DNA of 64,000 nt from Pseudorhizobium banfieldiae (GCF_000967425.1 NZ_FO082820.1:806001-870000); one strand, 5' to 3'; counted from the stretch's first letter, positions 9,473 to 18,502 are shown. Program-made: numbers and translations. Notes: generated by a model not told the origin, from the letters alone.

Positions 9473-10889
9473 GATCGTGCCCCCCGGCGTGGTGTAGCTT
9501 TGGCGGTCGCCGTGCTTCCGGACAGAGCCGGGAATGGATCAGCTTGCGGCTGGCAGGCTGATGAGCGGATCATCGCTCATCGTGGCGATTGTCTCAAGTG
9601 TCATGTAGCGGGACCGCTGGACGGCCCATTCGTCGTTCTGTTCGAGCAGCAGCGCACCGACTAGGCGCATGATGGCGTCGTCGTTTGGGAAGATGCCGAC
9701 GACCTCTGTGCGTCGCTTGATCTCACCGTTCAATCGCTCAATCGGGTTTGTCGAGTGGAGTTTGGCCCAATGCTGCTTGGGAAAGGTCATGTAGGCGAGC
9801 ACGTCTTGCTCGGCACTGTCCATGAGACTGGCGAGTTTGGGCACCTTCGGCCTGATCTGGTCGGCGACGTTGCGCCATTGGGTACTTGCAGCCTCTGACG
9901 TGTCTTGGGCAAAGGCCGTGGCGATGAAGGCGGAGACAACACGGCGTCCGCTCTTTCCGGCATGGGCGAGCGCATTGCGCATGAAGTGAACCCTGCAGCG
10001 CTGCCAGGTGGCCGAGAGAACCTTGGAGACGGCGGCTTTTATGCCTTCATGTGCGTCAGAGACGACGAGCTTGACGCCACGCAGACCCCGCCTTGTCAGC
10101 TTACGCAGGAACTCTGTCCAGATCGCCTCGGCCTCGGATGTGCCGATCTCCATACCGAGCACCTCGCGTCGACCGTCGGTGTTGACGCCGACGGCGATGA
10201 TGACGGCGACGGAGACGATGCGCCCGCCGCGCCGGACCTTGAGGTAGGTCGCATCGATCCAAAGGTAGGGCCATTCCCCTTCGATGGGCCTGTCGAGGAA
10301 GGCCTTCACCTTCTCGTCGATCTCCTCGCAGAGCCGGGATACCTGGCTCTTGGAGATGCCCGACATGCCCATGGCCTTAACGAGGTCATCGACGGATCGG
10401 GTCGAGACGCCTTGGATATAGGCCTCTTGGATCACCGCCGTCAGGGCCTTCTCTGCCATGCGGCGTGGTTCGAGAAAGCTTGGAAAATAGCTGCCTGTGC
10501 GAAGCTTCGGAATGCGCAGCTCGACGGTGCCCGCCCGTGTCTCCCAGTCCCGGTCGCGATAGCCGTTGCGCTGGGCAAGTCGGAAGCCATTCTTCTCGCC
10601 ATAACCCGCGCCCGTCTTTGTGCCGACCTCCAGCGCCATCAGCTTCTCGGCAGCGAAGCCGATCATCTCGCGCAGCAAATCGGCGTCGGCGCTCTTCTCA
10701 ACGAGTGAGCGCAGGTTCATCATGTCGTCGGTCATCGGTGGTGTCCCTCAGGTTGGCTCTAAGCAACCCGACCCTACCGGAAAACACTGGTGACCACCGC
10801 TACGCCGCCCGCTCCCTACAGCACCTTGGAGGGTGCACTCGCGAGCGGCTTCGCTATCACCCAGCTACACCACTCGGCGGGACACGATC
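9473..10889. mobile_element. complete IS256-family insertion sequence, 1417 bp
   Basis: The ends are imperfect inverted repeats matching at 23 of 27 positions: GATCGTGCCCCCCGGCGTGG at the left and, read inward on the other strand, GATCGTGTCCCGCCGAGTGG at the right, both continuing TGTAGCT. Eight-base direct repeats flank it, as is usual for this family. One intact transposase gene occupies most of the element on the minus strand. It landed in the specificity half of a restriction-modification gene. Because ends, duplication and transposase are all intact, the insertion is probably recent. Confidence 0.9.
9539..10735 (-). CDS. IS256-family transposase
   Basis: A 398-residue DDE transposase of the mutator-like group. 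The catalytic triad reads Asp161 (LWIDATYLK), Asp227 (VVSDAHEG) and Glu333 ([15 protein letters not shown]). Other family marks are [15 protein letters not shown] near the N terminus, [12 protein letters not shown] in the DNA-binding part and [11 protein letters not shown] between the second and third catalytic residues. Length is normal for the family and nothing is truncated. It cuts and joins the element ends by a copy-out mechanism. The start at 10735 lies about 150 bp inside the right end of the element. Confidence 0.95.
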   Translation of the reverse strand: MTDDMMNLRSLVEKSADADLLREMIGFAAEKLMALEVGTKTGAGYGEKNGFRLAQRNGYRDRDWETRAGTVELRIPKLRTGSYFPSFLEPRRMAEKALTAVIQEAYIQGVSTRSVDDLVKAMGMSGISKSQVSRLCEEIDEKVKAFLDRPIEGEWPYLWIDATYLKVRRGGRIVSVAVIIAVGVNTDGRREVLGMEIGTSEAEAIWTEFLRKLTRRGLRGVKLVVSDAHEGIKAAVSKVLSATWQRCRVHFMRNALAHAGKSGRRVVSAFIATAFAQDTSEAASTQWRNVADQIRPKVPKLASLMDSAEQDVLAYMTFPKQHWAKLHSTNPIERLNGEIKRRTEVVGIFPNDDAIMRLVGALLLEQNDEWAVQRSRYMTLETIATMSDDPLISLPAAS

Positions 10890-10897
10890 CCTCAGGA
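10890..10897. repeat. right target-site duplication
   Basis: CCTCAGGA directly after the element, identical to 9465-9472. The downstream reading frame of the broken gene resumes through it. Confidence 0.88.
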
Positions 10898-12352
10898 GGC
10901 AGACGCTGCGGTTCGAGTCTGCTTTGTCGCAGTAGGGAAGGACCGCGGCCTAGCGCAACTGGTTCTGGCGCCAGATCATGAGAAAGTCTCTGGAAAGGCG
11001 AAGCAGGATGCCCCCTATGTGGAGACGTGGGTGCCGGAAATCCTGCATGATCTTACTGCGGGTCATGACTTGCACAGTATGACTAATCTCGCTGCAAACT
11101 CAGGCCTTTGCCACGCGGGCGTGAAACCCTATTCCCTCGGCCTCTTAATCGATCGGAAAGCTCGCGACTTCTTATTTGAAGACTCTCAAGAAGCGGACAT
11201 TTTCGCCCCTCCTATTTTTAATGGTCATGATGTTGGTCAACGGTGGCGAGGTTTGTTCGTTCTGGACCTGAATACACTTTCGGAAAGCGAACTGCGCGAA
11301 GACTTTCCGAGGGCCTACCAACACGTTCTTGAGCACGTAAAGCCAGCGAGGGTGAGAGAGCGCAACCCAAGACTGGCGAAAGAATACTGGAAGTTCGAGG
11401 CTAACCGCTCAGAGCTGAGAGCAGGATTGGTCGATCTAGATCAATATATATGTACTCTTGAGAATTCCCCCCAACGTGTATTCGTCAAGCTTCGAAGTGA
11501 TATTCTGCCGGACCAGAAGCTTAGAGTCATCATATGCGAAGAAAGCTTTTTGTTCGGCGTCCTTATGTCCCGGTTTCATGAGATGTTCTCAATTAGAACC
11601 GGTGGCAGGGCAGGCGCAGCCAATACCCCAGTCTACAACACCCAGTGTTTCACCAAATTTCCTTTTCCCGTTCTTTCGAAGAATGACGAAGGTGACGCGC
11701 AAAAAGCCGCCATCGGCGCCATTGCCGAAGAGCTCGACGCCCATCGCAAGCGCGTGCTGGCCGAGCATCCGCACCTGACGCTGACCGGCCTCTACAACGT
11801 GCTGGAGCGGCTGAAAGCGGGCACAAATCCCGACGATCTCGACGCCAGGGAGCGCCGCATCTTCGATGACGGCCTCGTGCTGATCCTGAAGGAACTGCAC
11901 GAAAGGCTGGATGCCGCCGTGGCGGACGCCTATGGCTGGCCGGTGGATTTGGCCGAGGAGGAGATACTTTCCCGCCTCGTCGCGCTCAACAAGGAGCGGG
12001 CAAAGGAGGAACGGCGGGGCCTCGTGCGCTGGCTGCGCCCCGATTACCAGATCCCGCGCTTCGGCTCGGCCAGGGAAAAGGAAGAGCAGCTGGAAGCCGA
12101 TCTCGGCGAAGCGATCCTCGCCGCCGTTGCGGGTCCGAAGCCAAGCTTCCCGTCGGACGAACGCGACCAGACGCCGGCCGTCCTGCACCAGTTGATGGAA
12201 GCCGAGGGCGCCGTCGATGCGCTCGCCATCGCCTCGTCGTTCAAGCAGGGCCGCAAGTGCCTGCCGGCCGTCAATGCGGTGCTCGCCTCGCTCTTTCGCA
12301 TGGGCCTCGTCTCCACGACCGACGGCAAGCGCTTCGCCTTCCGCCGCGCGGC

Positions 12353-13096
12353 CTAGAGCAGCCGGGCGGCGGCCGTGACGATGATGATCAGCGAGACGGC
12401 GATCATCAGCGGCTTTACCGGCAGGCGCTTGAGGACGAGGGCGCCGAAGGGGGCGGCCAGCACGCCGCCGATGATGAGGCCGATGGCGGCGGAAAGCTCC
12501 GACCAGCCGAGCGCCAGGATGAAGGTGGCGGAGATCACCGTCGTCACTGCAAACTCGGTGAGGTTGGTGGAGCCGATCACCTTCTTCAGGTCATGGCCGC
12601 GGCCGAGCAGCGTGCTCGTCACGATCGGTCCCCATCCTCCGCCGCCCATGGCATCCATCAGGCCGCCCAGTCCGCCGACATAGGGGACGATCCAGTCTCG
12701 CACATCGCGCGGCCATTTTGGCCGGAAGGCGCGGAACAGGATGAAGCAGCCGATGCCGATCAGGTAGAGCGAGATGAAGGGCGCGATCACCGAGCCGTCG
12801 ATATTGGAGAGCACATAGGCGCCGATCGCGCCGCCCAGCATGCCGGCCGGCGCCAGCCGCGCCACGAGCCGCCAGTCGACATTGCGATGGTAGGCATGCG
12901 AGAGGCCGGAGGCCGCCGTGGTAAAGCATTCCGTCACGTGCACCATGGCGCTGGCGACGGCCGGCGGCACCCCGAGCGAGAGAAGGATCGTCGTTGTCAG
13001 AACGCCGAAGGCAAGGCCCAGCGCACCGTCAATGATCTGCGCGACGAAGCCGACGGCGATGAAGAGAAGGAGATCGGTGCTCAGAATGTCGGGCAT
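12353..13096 (-). CDS. TauE/SafE-family sulfite/anion exporter
   Basis: A 247-residue membrane protein with about eight hydrophobic segments in two halves. The repeated family signature is visible in AQIIDGALGLAFGVLTTTILLSLG near the N terminus and LGGLMDAMGGGGWGPIVTSTLL in the second half. TauE/SafE members move sulfite, sulfonates or related organic anions outward or inward; substrate not predictable here. AAGGAG precedes the ATG at 13096. Its stop overlaps the stop of the broken restriction-modification gene on the other strand by four bases. It is divergent from sodB, with 295 bp between them that hold no other gene I can see. Confidence 0.88.
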   Translation of the reverse strand: MPDILSTDLLLFIAVGFVAQIIDGALGLAFGVLTTTILLSLGVPPAVASAMVHVTECFTTAASGLSHAYHRNVDWRLVARLAPAGMLGGAIGAYVLSNIDGSVIAPFISLYLIGIGCFILFRAFRPKWPRDVRDWIVPYVGGLGGLMDAMGGGGWGPIVTSTLLGRGHDLKKVIGSTNLTEFAVTTVISATFILALGWSELSAAIGLIIGGVLAAPFGALVLKRLPVKPLMIAVSLIIIVTAAARLL

Positions 13097-13391
13097 GCCA
13101 TCTCCTTGAAAAGGGCGCGTGCCGCAACATGCCGCAATGCAGCGCCGTTTCGCAAGCGCCCACCGGCATCATTCACGCAAGCGCCATCTCGGCGGGATCC
13201 GCCGCTGGCGGCCATGGTGCGGACCCCGAACCGGCCGCAGTCCGCCGAGTTTTCTTCCTTCGCGCCGGTTGCAGCATGTCTTGCCTGTGGCGGCCCGATT
13301 TTTGGCAAGCGGCCCGTTGCCTCCCGTTCGCTTGGAACCTATGTTCCGGCTCGACGCTGTTCACGGTATTTTGCCGAAAAGGAGTAAGATC

Positions 13392-13994
13392 ATGGCCTTT
13401 GTACTTCCCGAACTCCCCTACGCCTACGACGCGCTGGCGCCCTACATGTCGGCGGAGACGCTGGAATACCACCACGACAAGCACCACAAGGCCTATGTGG
13501 ACACCGGCAACAAGCTGGCCTCCGAGGCAGGCATGGGCGATCTCTCCGTCGAAGAGGTCATCAAGAAGTCCTACGGCACGCACCAGACGCTCTTCAACAA
13601 TGCCGGCCAGCACTACAACCACATCCACTTCTGGAACTGGATGAAGAAGGATGGCGGCGGCACGAAGCTTCCGGGCAAGCTGCAGCAGGCGATCGACAGC
13701 GATCTCGGCGGCTACGACAAGTTCAAGTCGGATTTCGTTGCGGCGGGCACCACCCAGTTCGGCTCGGGCTGGGCATGGCTTTCGGTGAAGAACGGCAAGC
13801 TGGAAATCTCCAAGACCCCGAACGGCGAGAACCCGCTGGTTCACGGTGCTGATCCGATCCTCGGCGTCGATGTCTGGGAGCACTCCTACTATATCGACTA
13901 CCGCAACGCCCGTCCGAAGTACCTCGAAGCCTTCGTCGACAACCTGATCAACTGGGACTACGTGCTCGAGCGCTACGAAGTTGCCACGAAGTAG
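13392..13994 (+). CDS. sodB: superoxide dismutase, Fe type
   Basis: A 200-residue cytoplasmic enzyme that dismutates superoxide. Metal ligands can be read as His27 (EYHHDKHH), His77 (QHYNHIHFW), Asp160 and His164 (DVWEHSYY). A Gln at position 73, in the NNAGQ segment, sits where iron-type enzymes keep their active-site glutamine, and the manganese-type Gln near residue 145 is absent, so Fe is more likely than Mn. GGAG stands ahead of the ATG at 13392. A strong terminator follows. The gene stands alone with its own promoter region of nearly 300 bp. Confidence 0.95.
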   Translation: MAFVLPELPYAYDALAPYMSAETLEYHHDKHHKAYVDTGNKLASEAGMGDLSVEEVIKKSYGTHQTLFNNAGQHYNHIHFWNWMKKDGGGTKLPGKLQQAIDSDLGGYDKFKSDFVAAGTTQFGSGWAWLSVKNGKLEISKTPNGENPLVHGADPILGVDVWEHSYYIDYRNARPKYLEAFVDNLINWDYVLERYEVATK

Positions 13995-14010
13995 TTTCGC
14001 CCGGTCAGAA

Positions 14011-14048
14011 CGAAAAAGGGCTCCGGTGACCGCCGGAGCCCTTTTTCG
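14011..14048. terminator. bidirectional intrinsic terminator after sodB
   Basis: CGAAAAAGGGCTCCGG (14011-14026) and CCGGAGCCCTTTTTCG (14033-14048) pair perfectly over 16 bp with a 6-nt loop and give U-runs on both strands. It lies between the convergent sodB and lipoprotein genes. Confidence 0.93.
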
Positions 14049-14051
14049 TGG

Positions 14052-14666
14052 TCAGTAGCCCTGCGAAAACTGCGCCATCGGGTTCTGGCGGAAGAAGGCG
14101 AGGTCCCGCTCGGCCTCGCTCAGCTCATAGCCCAGGTCGTCGGCCTCGCGGCGCGCACGGCGCCGGTCGCGCTCCAGGTCGTCGATCCTGTCGCGGATGG
14201 CGCGGCGATCCTTGTCGGCTGCCTTCTTCATATCGTCATGCAGCTTGTCGGCCTCATATTCCTTGGAGCTTGCGCTGGAGTTCAGCGAATTGATCCGCGA
14301 GCGCAGGTCGTGCACGCGCTTGCCGAGGCTGTAGCCGCGCATGAAGTCGGTCGCCAGTTCCGGCGGGCAGACATTGTGGTAGGTCCGCCCGGCCTCTCCC
14401 GTCGAGGCGCCATTCAGCGGCGTGCAGTAACGCTTGATGCCGGCCTGGTAGCCTTCGTACCAGCGCGTCTGGTCGGGCACGGCGCCGCTCTTGGAGCAGG
14501 AGCGCACGTGATCGGCAAAGCGGGTCTGCGGATCGTAGCCGGCCGCGCCGTCGGTATCGCCGACAACCGCCCAGTCCGCCACGCGGCACTCTTCCTTCGA
14601 CATGGTATTGCAGGAGGCAAGCGACACCAGTACAGCCGCCATGCCCATTATCGGCAGGTAACGCAT
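14052..14666 (-). CDS. DUF2799 lipoprotein
   Basis: A 204-residue secreted protein. The N terminus MRYLPIMGMAAVLVSLASCNTM is a lipoprotein signal with lipobox LASC, so the mature protein should be anchored through Cys19. The body has the DUF2799 pattern: KEECRVADWAVVGDTDGAAGY, then WYEGYQAGIKRYCTPLNG and YSLGKRVHDLRSRI. Residues 120-190 are highly charged and heptad-like, probably a coiled coil. Function unknown in this family; a role in the cell envelope is likely from its location only. Confidence 0.85.
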   Translation of the reverse strand: MRYLPIMGMAAVLVSLASCNTMSKEECRVADWAVVGDTDGAAGYDPQTRFADHVRSCSKSGAVPDQTRWYEGYQAGIKRYCTPLNGASTGEAGRTYHNVCPPELATDFMRGYSLGKRVHDLRSRINSLNSSASSKEYEADKLHDDMKKAADKDRRAIRDRIDDLERDRRRARREADDLGYELSEAERDLAFFRQNPMAQFSQGY

Positions 14667-14834
14667 TCCAAAAAATCCCCCGTTCAGGTTCCCCGATCCG
14701 CAATAAGCACGAATTTCGCGAATGGACTAGAGACTGGCGGATTGTCCCCTTGTCGACCGGGGCACTGCCCGTCACACGGCTGTTAAGATGGCCTGCTCTA
14801 GGGTCGGATCGATCCTGCCGTCCCCGAGTCCCGC

Positions 14835-15677
14835 ATGCCGCTTGACACACCCCTGATCCGTTTCGGCATCATTGCCGATCCGCAATACGCGCCTCTCCCG
14901 CCCAATCTCGCCCTCGACCGCCACTACGACAGAAGCCTTCAAAAGCTGGACAAGGCCGTCGCTGCCTTCAACGGCGAGGATCTCGCCTTCGTGGTCACGC
15001 TCGGAGACCTGATTGATCGCGGCTACGACAGTTTCGTCCGGGTGCTGGAGCGATACTCGCCGCTGCGCCACGACTGCATCCTGCTTCCGGGCAATCACGA
15101 TTTCCTGGTCGAGCCGGAGTACCTCCCGGAGGTTCACCTGCGCCTCGGCATGCCGGCGCCCTACCATCAATTTCGCCGCGCCGGCCTGCGCTTCGTCGTC
15201 ATCGACGGCAGCGAGGAAAGTCTGTTCGGCGCCCCCGCCGGGCATCCCTTCCGCGCGCGTGCCGAGGAACGCCTGAAGGCGCTGGAGGCGGCCGGGGCGG
15301 TGAATGCGCAAACCTGGAATGGCGGCATGAGCGATCGCCAGTTCGACTGGCTCGCCGAGACGCTGTCGGACGCCGCGGCTGCCGGCGAGAAGGTGGTCGT
15401 GACGGGCCACTACCCGCTCTATCCGGAAAACAACCACAATCTGTGGGACTGGCAGCGCGTCGTGGACCTGTTCGAGCGATCCGGCAACGTGCTTGCCTAT
15501 CTGAGCGGCCACAACCACGACGGCAATCTCGGCCGCCACGGCTCGACCTGGTACGTGAACTTCAAAGGCATGGTGGACACGGAAACGGACAATGCCTTCG
15601 CCATTGCCGAGATCTTCGCCGACCGGCTGCGGATCATCGGCTTCGGTCGCGAGGAGAGCCGCACCTTGGCTTTCTAG
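14835..15677 (+). CDS. metallophosphoesterase, ADP-ribose/CDP-alcohol diphosphatase-like
   Basis: A 280-residue calcineurin-like phosphoesterase. All metal-binding blocks are present in order: IADPQYA (residues 13-19), GDLIDRG, GNHDFL, GHYPLYPENNH and GHNHDGNLG. The DPQY variant of the first block together with the HNLWDW segment is typical of the Mn2+-dependent ADP-ribose/CDP-alcohol diphosphatase branch, which splits pyrophosphate bonds of ADP-ribose and CDP-choline. No signal peptide, so cytoplasmic. Its TAG shares bases with the stop codon of the convergent regulator gene (CTAG). Confidence 0.85.
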   Translation: MPLDTPLIRFGIIADPQYAPLPPNLALDRHYDRSLQKLDKAVAAFNGEDLAFVVTLGDLIDRGYDSFVRVLERYSPLRHDCILLPGNHDFLVEPEYLPEVHLRLGMPAPYHQFRRAGLRFVVIDGSEESLFGAPAGHPFRARAEERLKALEAAGAVNAQTWNGGMSDRQFDWLAETLSDAAAAGEKVVVTGHYPLYPENNHNLWDWQRVVDLFERSGNVLAYLSGHNHDGNLGRHGSTWYVNFKGMVDTETDNAFAIAEIFADRLRIIGFGREESRTLAF

Positions 15678-16369
15678 GCCGCGCTCGGTCCGGCCTGCCA
15701 GCCATCCATCCAGAGCCTGCGCAAGCCGTCGCCTTCGCCGCGGAAGAACTGTAGCCCGGCTTCGCAATGCTCCACGCGGTCGGCGCGGAAGTTGCGGATC
15801 GCCTGCCGTAGCTCGCACCAGGCGACGATGTTGGCCGTCTGCGAATAGTAGATGAGTGCGATGGGCCGGATCGTCCGCTCGGTCAGCCGGCCGAATTCGT
15901 CCCGGTAGTCGAGCTGCAGCGTCTGCTCGTCGCGGATAGCCCGGCGTACCATGGTGAGGTCGACCGCCTCCGGCGCAGGCGCGACGCTACCCCAGGCATG
16001 CAGGACATTGGCGCTGAAGGTCGCCGCAAGCGGTGGCGGCACGGCGGCGGCGATCTTGCGGTTGACCTGCTTGGCAGCCTGCCTCAGCCCCGTGTCTCCG
16101 GTACGCTCCAGGAGCGCCAGCGACAGCACGATCGCCTCCGTCTCCTCCACCGTCAGCATCAGCGGAGGCAGCGTGAAGCCCGGCCTCAGGATGTAGCCGA
16201 TGCCGCGCCCACCTTCGACCGGCACCCGCATCGCCTGCAGTTCCGCGATGTCGCGATAGATGGATCGCGGCGTCACCTCCAACTGTGCAGCGATCTGTGC
16301 CGCCGTCACCGGCCGGCGGGCGAGCCTCAGGATCTGGATGATCTCGAACAGTCGCGAGGCCTTGCGCAT
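15674..16369 (-). CDS. YafY-type transcriptional regulator (HTH + WYL domain)
   Basis: A 231-residue DNA-binding protein. The N-terminal helix-turn-helix covers about residues 5-55 (RLFEIIQILRLARRPVTAAQ, then SIYRDIAELQ); the C-terminal WYL domain covers about 130-220 and includes LQLDYRDEFGRLTERTIRPI. WYL domains bind ligands, often nucleic acids or small molecules, and control a nearby gene. The ATG at 16369 follows GGGAGGAAGAG; a longer frame to 16495 has no such site. It is divergent from a LysE-type exporter, with a perfect inverted repeat between them that is a likely operator. Confidence 0.88.
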   Translation of the reverse strand: MRKASRLFEIIQILRLARRPVTAAQIAAQLEVTPRSIYRDIAELQAMRVPVEGGRGIGYILRPGFTLPPLMLTVEETEAIVLSLALLERTGDTGLRQAAKQVNRKIAAAVPPPLAATFSANVLHAWGSVAPAPEAVDLTMVRRAIRDEQTLQLDYRDEFGRLTERTIRPIALIYYSQTANIVAWCELRQAIRNFRADRVEHCEAGLQFFRGEGDGLRRLWMDGWQAGPSAA

Positions 16370-16382
16370 CTCTTCCTCCCAC

Positions 16383-16414
16383 AAGGCAACTGACAGAACG
16401 CTGTCAGTTGCCTT
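16383..16414. promoter_or_regulatory. probable operator of the YafY-type regulator
   Basis: AAGGCAACTGACAG (16383-16396), loop AACG, CTGTCAGTTGCCTT (16401-16414): a perfect 14-bp inverted repeat 14 nt upstream of the regulator start. A half-site GCAACTGACA recurs at 16485-16494, ending on the first base of the exporter start codon. Confidence 0.7.
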
Positions 16415-16493
16415 GCCGTATACCGCCCCAGATCCAATGGAAAAACAAGCCGCTCGACCCTTCAGGGCAATGCGGCCGAGATGAGCAACTGAC

Positions 16494-17123
16494 ATGACCT
16501 ATGGCGAGAACCTCTGGCTTTTCTTCACCCTGCTGTTCGGCATCATCATCGTTCCGGGCATGGACATGATCTTCGTGCTAGCCCATTCGCTCTCTCGTGG
16601 CCGCCCCGCCGGCATGGCCGCGACCGGGGGGATCATGGCGGGCGGCGCCGTGCACTCGCTCTACGGAGCGCTTGGCGTTGGTTTGCTGGCGAGCTTCATT
16701 CCAGTCCTGTTCACGCCGCTCCTGATAGCCGGTTCACTCTACATGGCCTGGATCGGCTACACGCTGATGCGCAGCTCGATCGTGATCGACGGCGTCGGTC
16801 AGGCACAGGTAGGAAGCCACGCCCAGGCCTTCCGCCGCGGCGCCATCACCTGCCTGATGAACCCGAAGGCCTATCTCTTCATGCTGGCGATCTACCCGCA
16901 GTTCCTGCGGCCGGAATTCGGTCCGCTCCTGCCGCAGGCGCTGGTCATGGGGCTGATGACGGCCGCAACCCAGTTAGCCGTCTATGGCGGCTTGGCGCTG
17001 GCGGCGGGCAGGGCGCGGCAGGCAATCGTCGGGAACGCCACGGCCACGATCTGGATCGGCCGCGGCGCCGGCATCCTTCTCGTCGCCGTATCGCTGGTCA
17101 CCCTCGCCGAGGGGCTCCGTTGA
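16494..17123 (+). CDS. LysE/RhtB-family amino acid exporter
   Basis: A 209-residue inner-membrane protein with six predicted helices. The family marks are visible: IIIVPGMDMIFVLAHSLSRGRPAGMAA (the PGP-like first loop, here PGM), the central YMAWIGYTLMRS and the motif FRRGAITCLMNPKAYLFML. These proteins export basic or neutral amino acids and analogues; substrate not readable. The ribosome binding site is weak, and the operator-like half-site overlaps it, which fits repression by the divergent YafY protein. Its 3' end overlaps the convergent glycosyltransferase gene by 26 bp. Confidence 0.88.
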   Translation: MTYGENLWLFFTLLFGIIIVPGMDMIFVLAHSLSRGRPAGMAATGGIMAGGAVHSLYGALGVGLLASFIPVLFTPLLIAGSLYMAWIGYTLMRSSIVIDGVGQAQVGSHAQAFRRGAITCLMNPKAYLFMLAIYPQFLRPEFGPLLPQALVMGLMTAATQLAVYGGLALAAGRARQAIVGNATATIWIGRGAGILLVAVSLVTLAEGLR

Positions 17124-18303
17124 CCGCATTCCTCTCGGGCAGGGGCGTCACGGCGGCAGCCCATCCGAGCAGCAGAACGGCCGGGGCGATCGGCAGGCCG
17201 GCCAGCGAGAAGGGAAGGGCAAGGACGGGCAAGAGGCAGACCGCGGCCAGCATGAGCATGCGCCACCTTCGGCCTTGTCCCTGCGGAAGCATCCGTTCCC
17301 GCGCATTCTCGGCTGCAGCCAGGACGCAGAGCGCGCCAAGATCGTAGAGCAGCGAATAGGGTGCGATGCAGAAGGTCGCGAACAGCAGGGAGAGGCTGCG
17401 CGCCTCTGGTGTCTTCAGCCGCCAGGCAAGGTAGAGAAACGCCCCGAAGGTAGGGCCGGCTACGGGAAGATGAAGCATCATCGCAGTCGCGGCATCGAGG
17501 TCGAGGCTGCGGGCCGCACCGTAGAGCGAAGGCATGAGATGCAGGAAGAAGCCGCCGAAATCGGTCATGACGATCGTCTGGTAGGGCAGGTTATGGGCGA
17601 CATACCCGGTCCAGGCATCCACACCGAACAGGAGAGCCGACACGGCGATTGCGAGCGTCGCCGACACGGTCGCTGCGGCGATCGTCTGCCAGCGGCGTTC
17701 CAGGAGCAGCAGGATCGGCAGGAGCAGGCCGAGCTGCGGCTTGATCGTCAGGAGCCCGATCGCGACGCCTGCAAGGATCGGCCGTCGAAACCGCAGCGAC
17801 AGGCCGTAGAGCATCAGCGCGGCGGTCAGGAAACCATTCTGCGACAGGTGCAGGTTGCAGACGATGAACGGCAGCAGCAGGAGCCAGTAGCCGCGCGCTT
17901 CGGGCGCCCGGGCAAGGCTCGCGGCGTGCAGGAACAGCGCCAGCGTCGCAAGCTGAAAGACGATCCCGCTCGCCACATAGGGAAGAAGGCCGAAGGGCAG
18001 GACCAGCAGCAGGTAATGGGGGGGATAGCTCCAGTTGTGCCAGGGATAATCTTGGCCAAAGACCTCCTGCATCCGGGCAAAATAGATGTCCTGGCCGCTG
18101 AAGAGGTCGAGGACGCGCCCCTCCAGCGCAAGCTTGGATGCGATCCAGTAATTGGCGAAATCGCGGTTGGTCCAGAAGAGCGAGGATAGGTCTTGGCCGC
18201 TGCCGTAGAGCCAGAACAGGAGTCCGATCGCGCAGATCGCTAGGCAGGCGAAGAGGCGCAGCTCCACATCGGCGCGCTGTCCGGCCCAAGCCTTTCCGGT
18301 CAT
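17098..18303 (-). CDS. GT87-family (DUF2029) membrane mannosyltransferase-like protein
   Basis: A 401-residue polytopic protein with about ten hydrophobic helices. Family features are FWTNRDFANYWIASKLALEG (the acidic first loop), YPPHYLLLVLPFGLLPY and LLTIKPQLGLLLPILLL. GT87 enzymes use polyprenyl-phosphate sugars, such as polyprenyl-phosphomannose, on the outer face of the membrane. The ATG at 18303 was chosen because the extra 37 residues upstream are basic and not conserved-looking; the ribosome binding site is modest. No sugar-related neighbours are present, so the acceptor is unknown. Confidence 0.8.
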   Translation of the reverse strand: MTGKAWAGQRADVELRLFACLAICAIGLLFWLYGSGQDLSSLFWTNRDFANYWIASKLALEGRVLDLFSGQDIYFARMQEVFGQDYPWHNWSYPPHYLLLVLPFGLLPYVASGIVFQLATLALFLHAASLARAPEARGYWLLLLPFIVCNLHLSQNGFLTAALMLYGLSLRFRRPILAGVAIGLLTIKPQLGLLLPILLLLERRWQTIAAATVSATLAIAVSALLFGVDAWTGYVAHNLPYQTIVMTDFGGFFLHLMPSLYGAARSLDLDAATAMMLHLPVAGPTFGAFLYLAWRLKTPEARSLSLLFATFCIAPYSLLYDLGALCVLAAAENARERMLPQGQGRRWRMLMLAAVCLLPVLALPFSLAGLPIAPAVLLLGWAAAVTPLPERNAVNGAPRRG

Positions 18304-18411
18304 GCCATCGATCCCCGTTCGCCCCGCAGGATGCCATGCACCGGTGAACAAAACGCTGCAGGGGAGGCGATTGGCTCGCTTGGCAACCCTTCCCATTTTT
18401 CCCGGTGAAAT

Positions 18412-18428
18412 CACCGGGTTGTTACTTT
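18412..18428 (+). promoter_or_regulatory. conserved upstream element, cytochrome c' copy 1
   Basis: CACCGGGTTGTTACTTT, 75 nt before the first cytochrome c' start. The same element, differing at two of 17 bases, lies 76 nt before the second copy (19024-19040). It is the right arm of a palindrome CCCGGTGAAATCACCGGG (18401-18418). Probably part of the promoter. Confidence 0.5.
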
Positions 18429-18502
18429 GTTCCAGCAGCCGAAGCGGCCATGTTGCGGCGCATCATCAACGCCGCGCCGCGGCGTAACAAGGAGATCACT
18501 GT

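Larger units (their letters stand above)
7545..12356 (+). pseudogene. MmeI-like (type IIL) restriction-modification gene, interrupted by IS256-family element and a stop codon
   Basis: Removing the insertion and one target copy joins two frames into one long protein of about 1,130 codons, broken only by TAA at 9288-9290. The N-terminal part has a PD-(D/E)xK-like nuclease site (Asp73, Glu83-x-Lys85 in LEAKQ), then methyltransferase motifs LGAHYTPRAYV, DPACGTGNF (about residue 419) and NPPF (Asn552). The remainder has the target-recognition and C-terminal helical parts. Such single-chain enzymes methylate adenine and cut at a distance. GTG start. The 5' fragment 7545-9290 could still yield a 581-residue nuclease plus half methyltransferase without specificity. 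The downstream frame from about 10833 to 12356 is open. Bases around 9200-11690 are visibly AT-richer than both flanks. Confidence 0.85.

Noticed and set aside
9496-10803. Shorter IS boundaries suggested by GTAGC-containing repeats near 9496 and 10803
   Set aside because: The outer ends at 9473 and 10889 give a better inverted repeat (23/27) and a clean 8-bp target duplication that restores the host frame; the inner repeats are subterminal.
10905-10935. Bases resembling a tRNA T-arm (GGTTCGAGTCTGC)
   Set aside because: They lie inside the downstream frame of the restriction-modification gene (EADAAVRVCFVAV) and no acceptor or anticodon arm can be folded around them.
18401-18418. Palindrome CCCGGTGAAATCACCGGG as an FNR or NsrR site
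   Set aside because: It lacks TTGAT half-sites and does not match the NsrR consensus; only its overlap with the repeated cytochrome element is kept.
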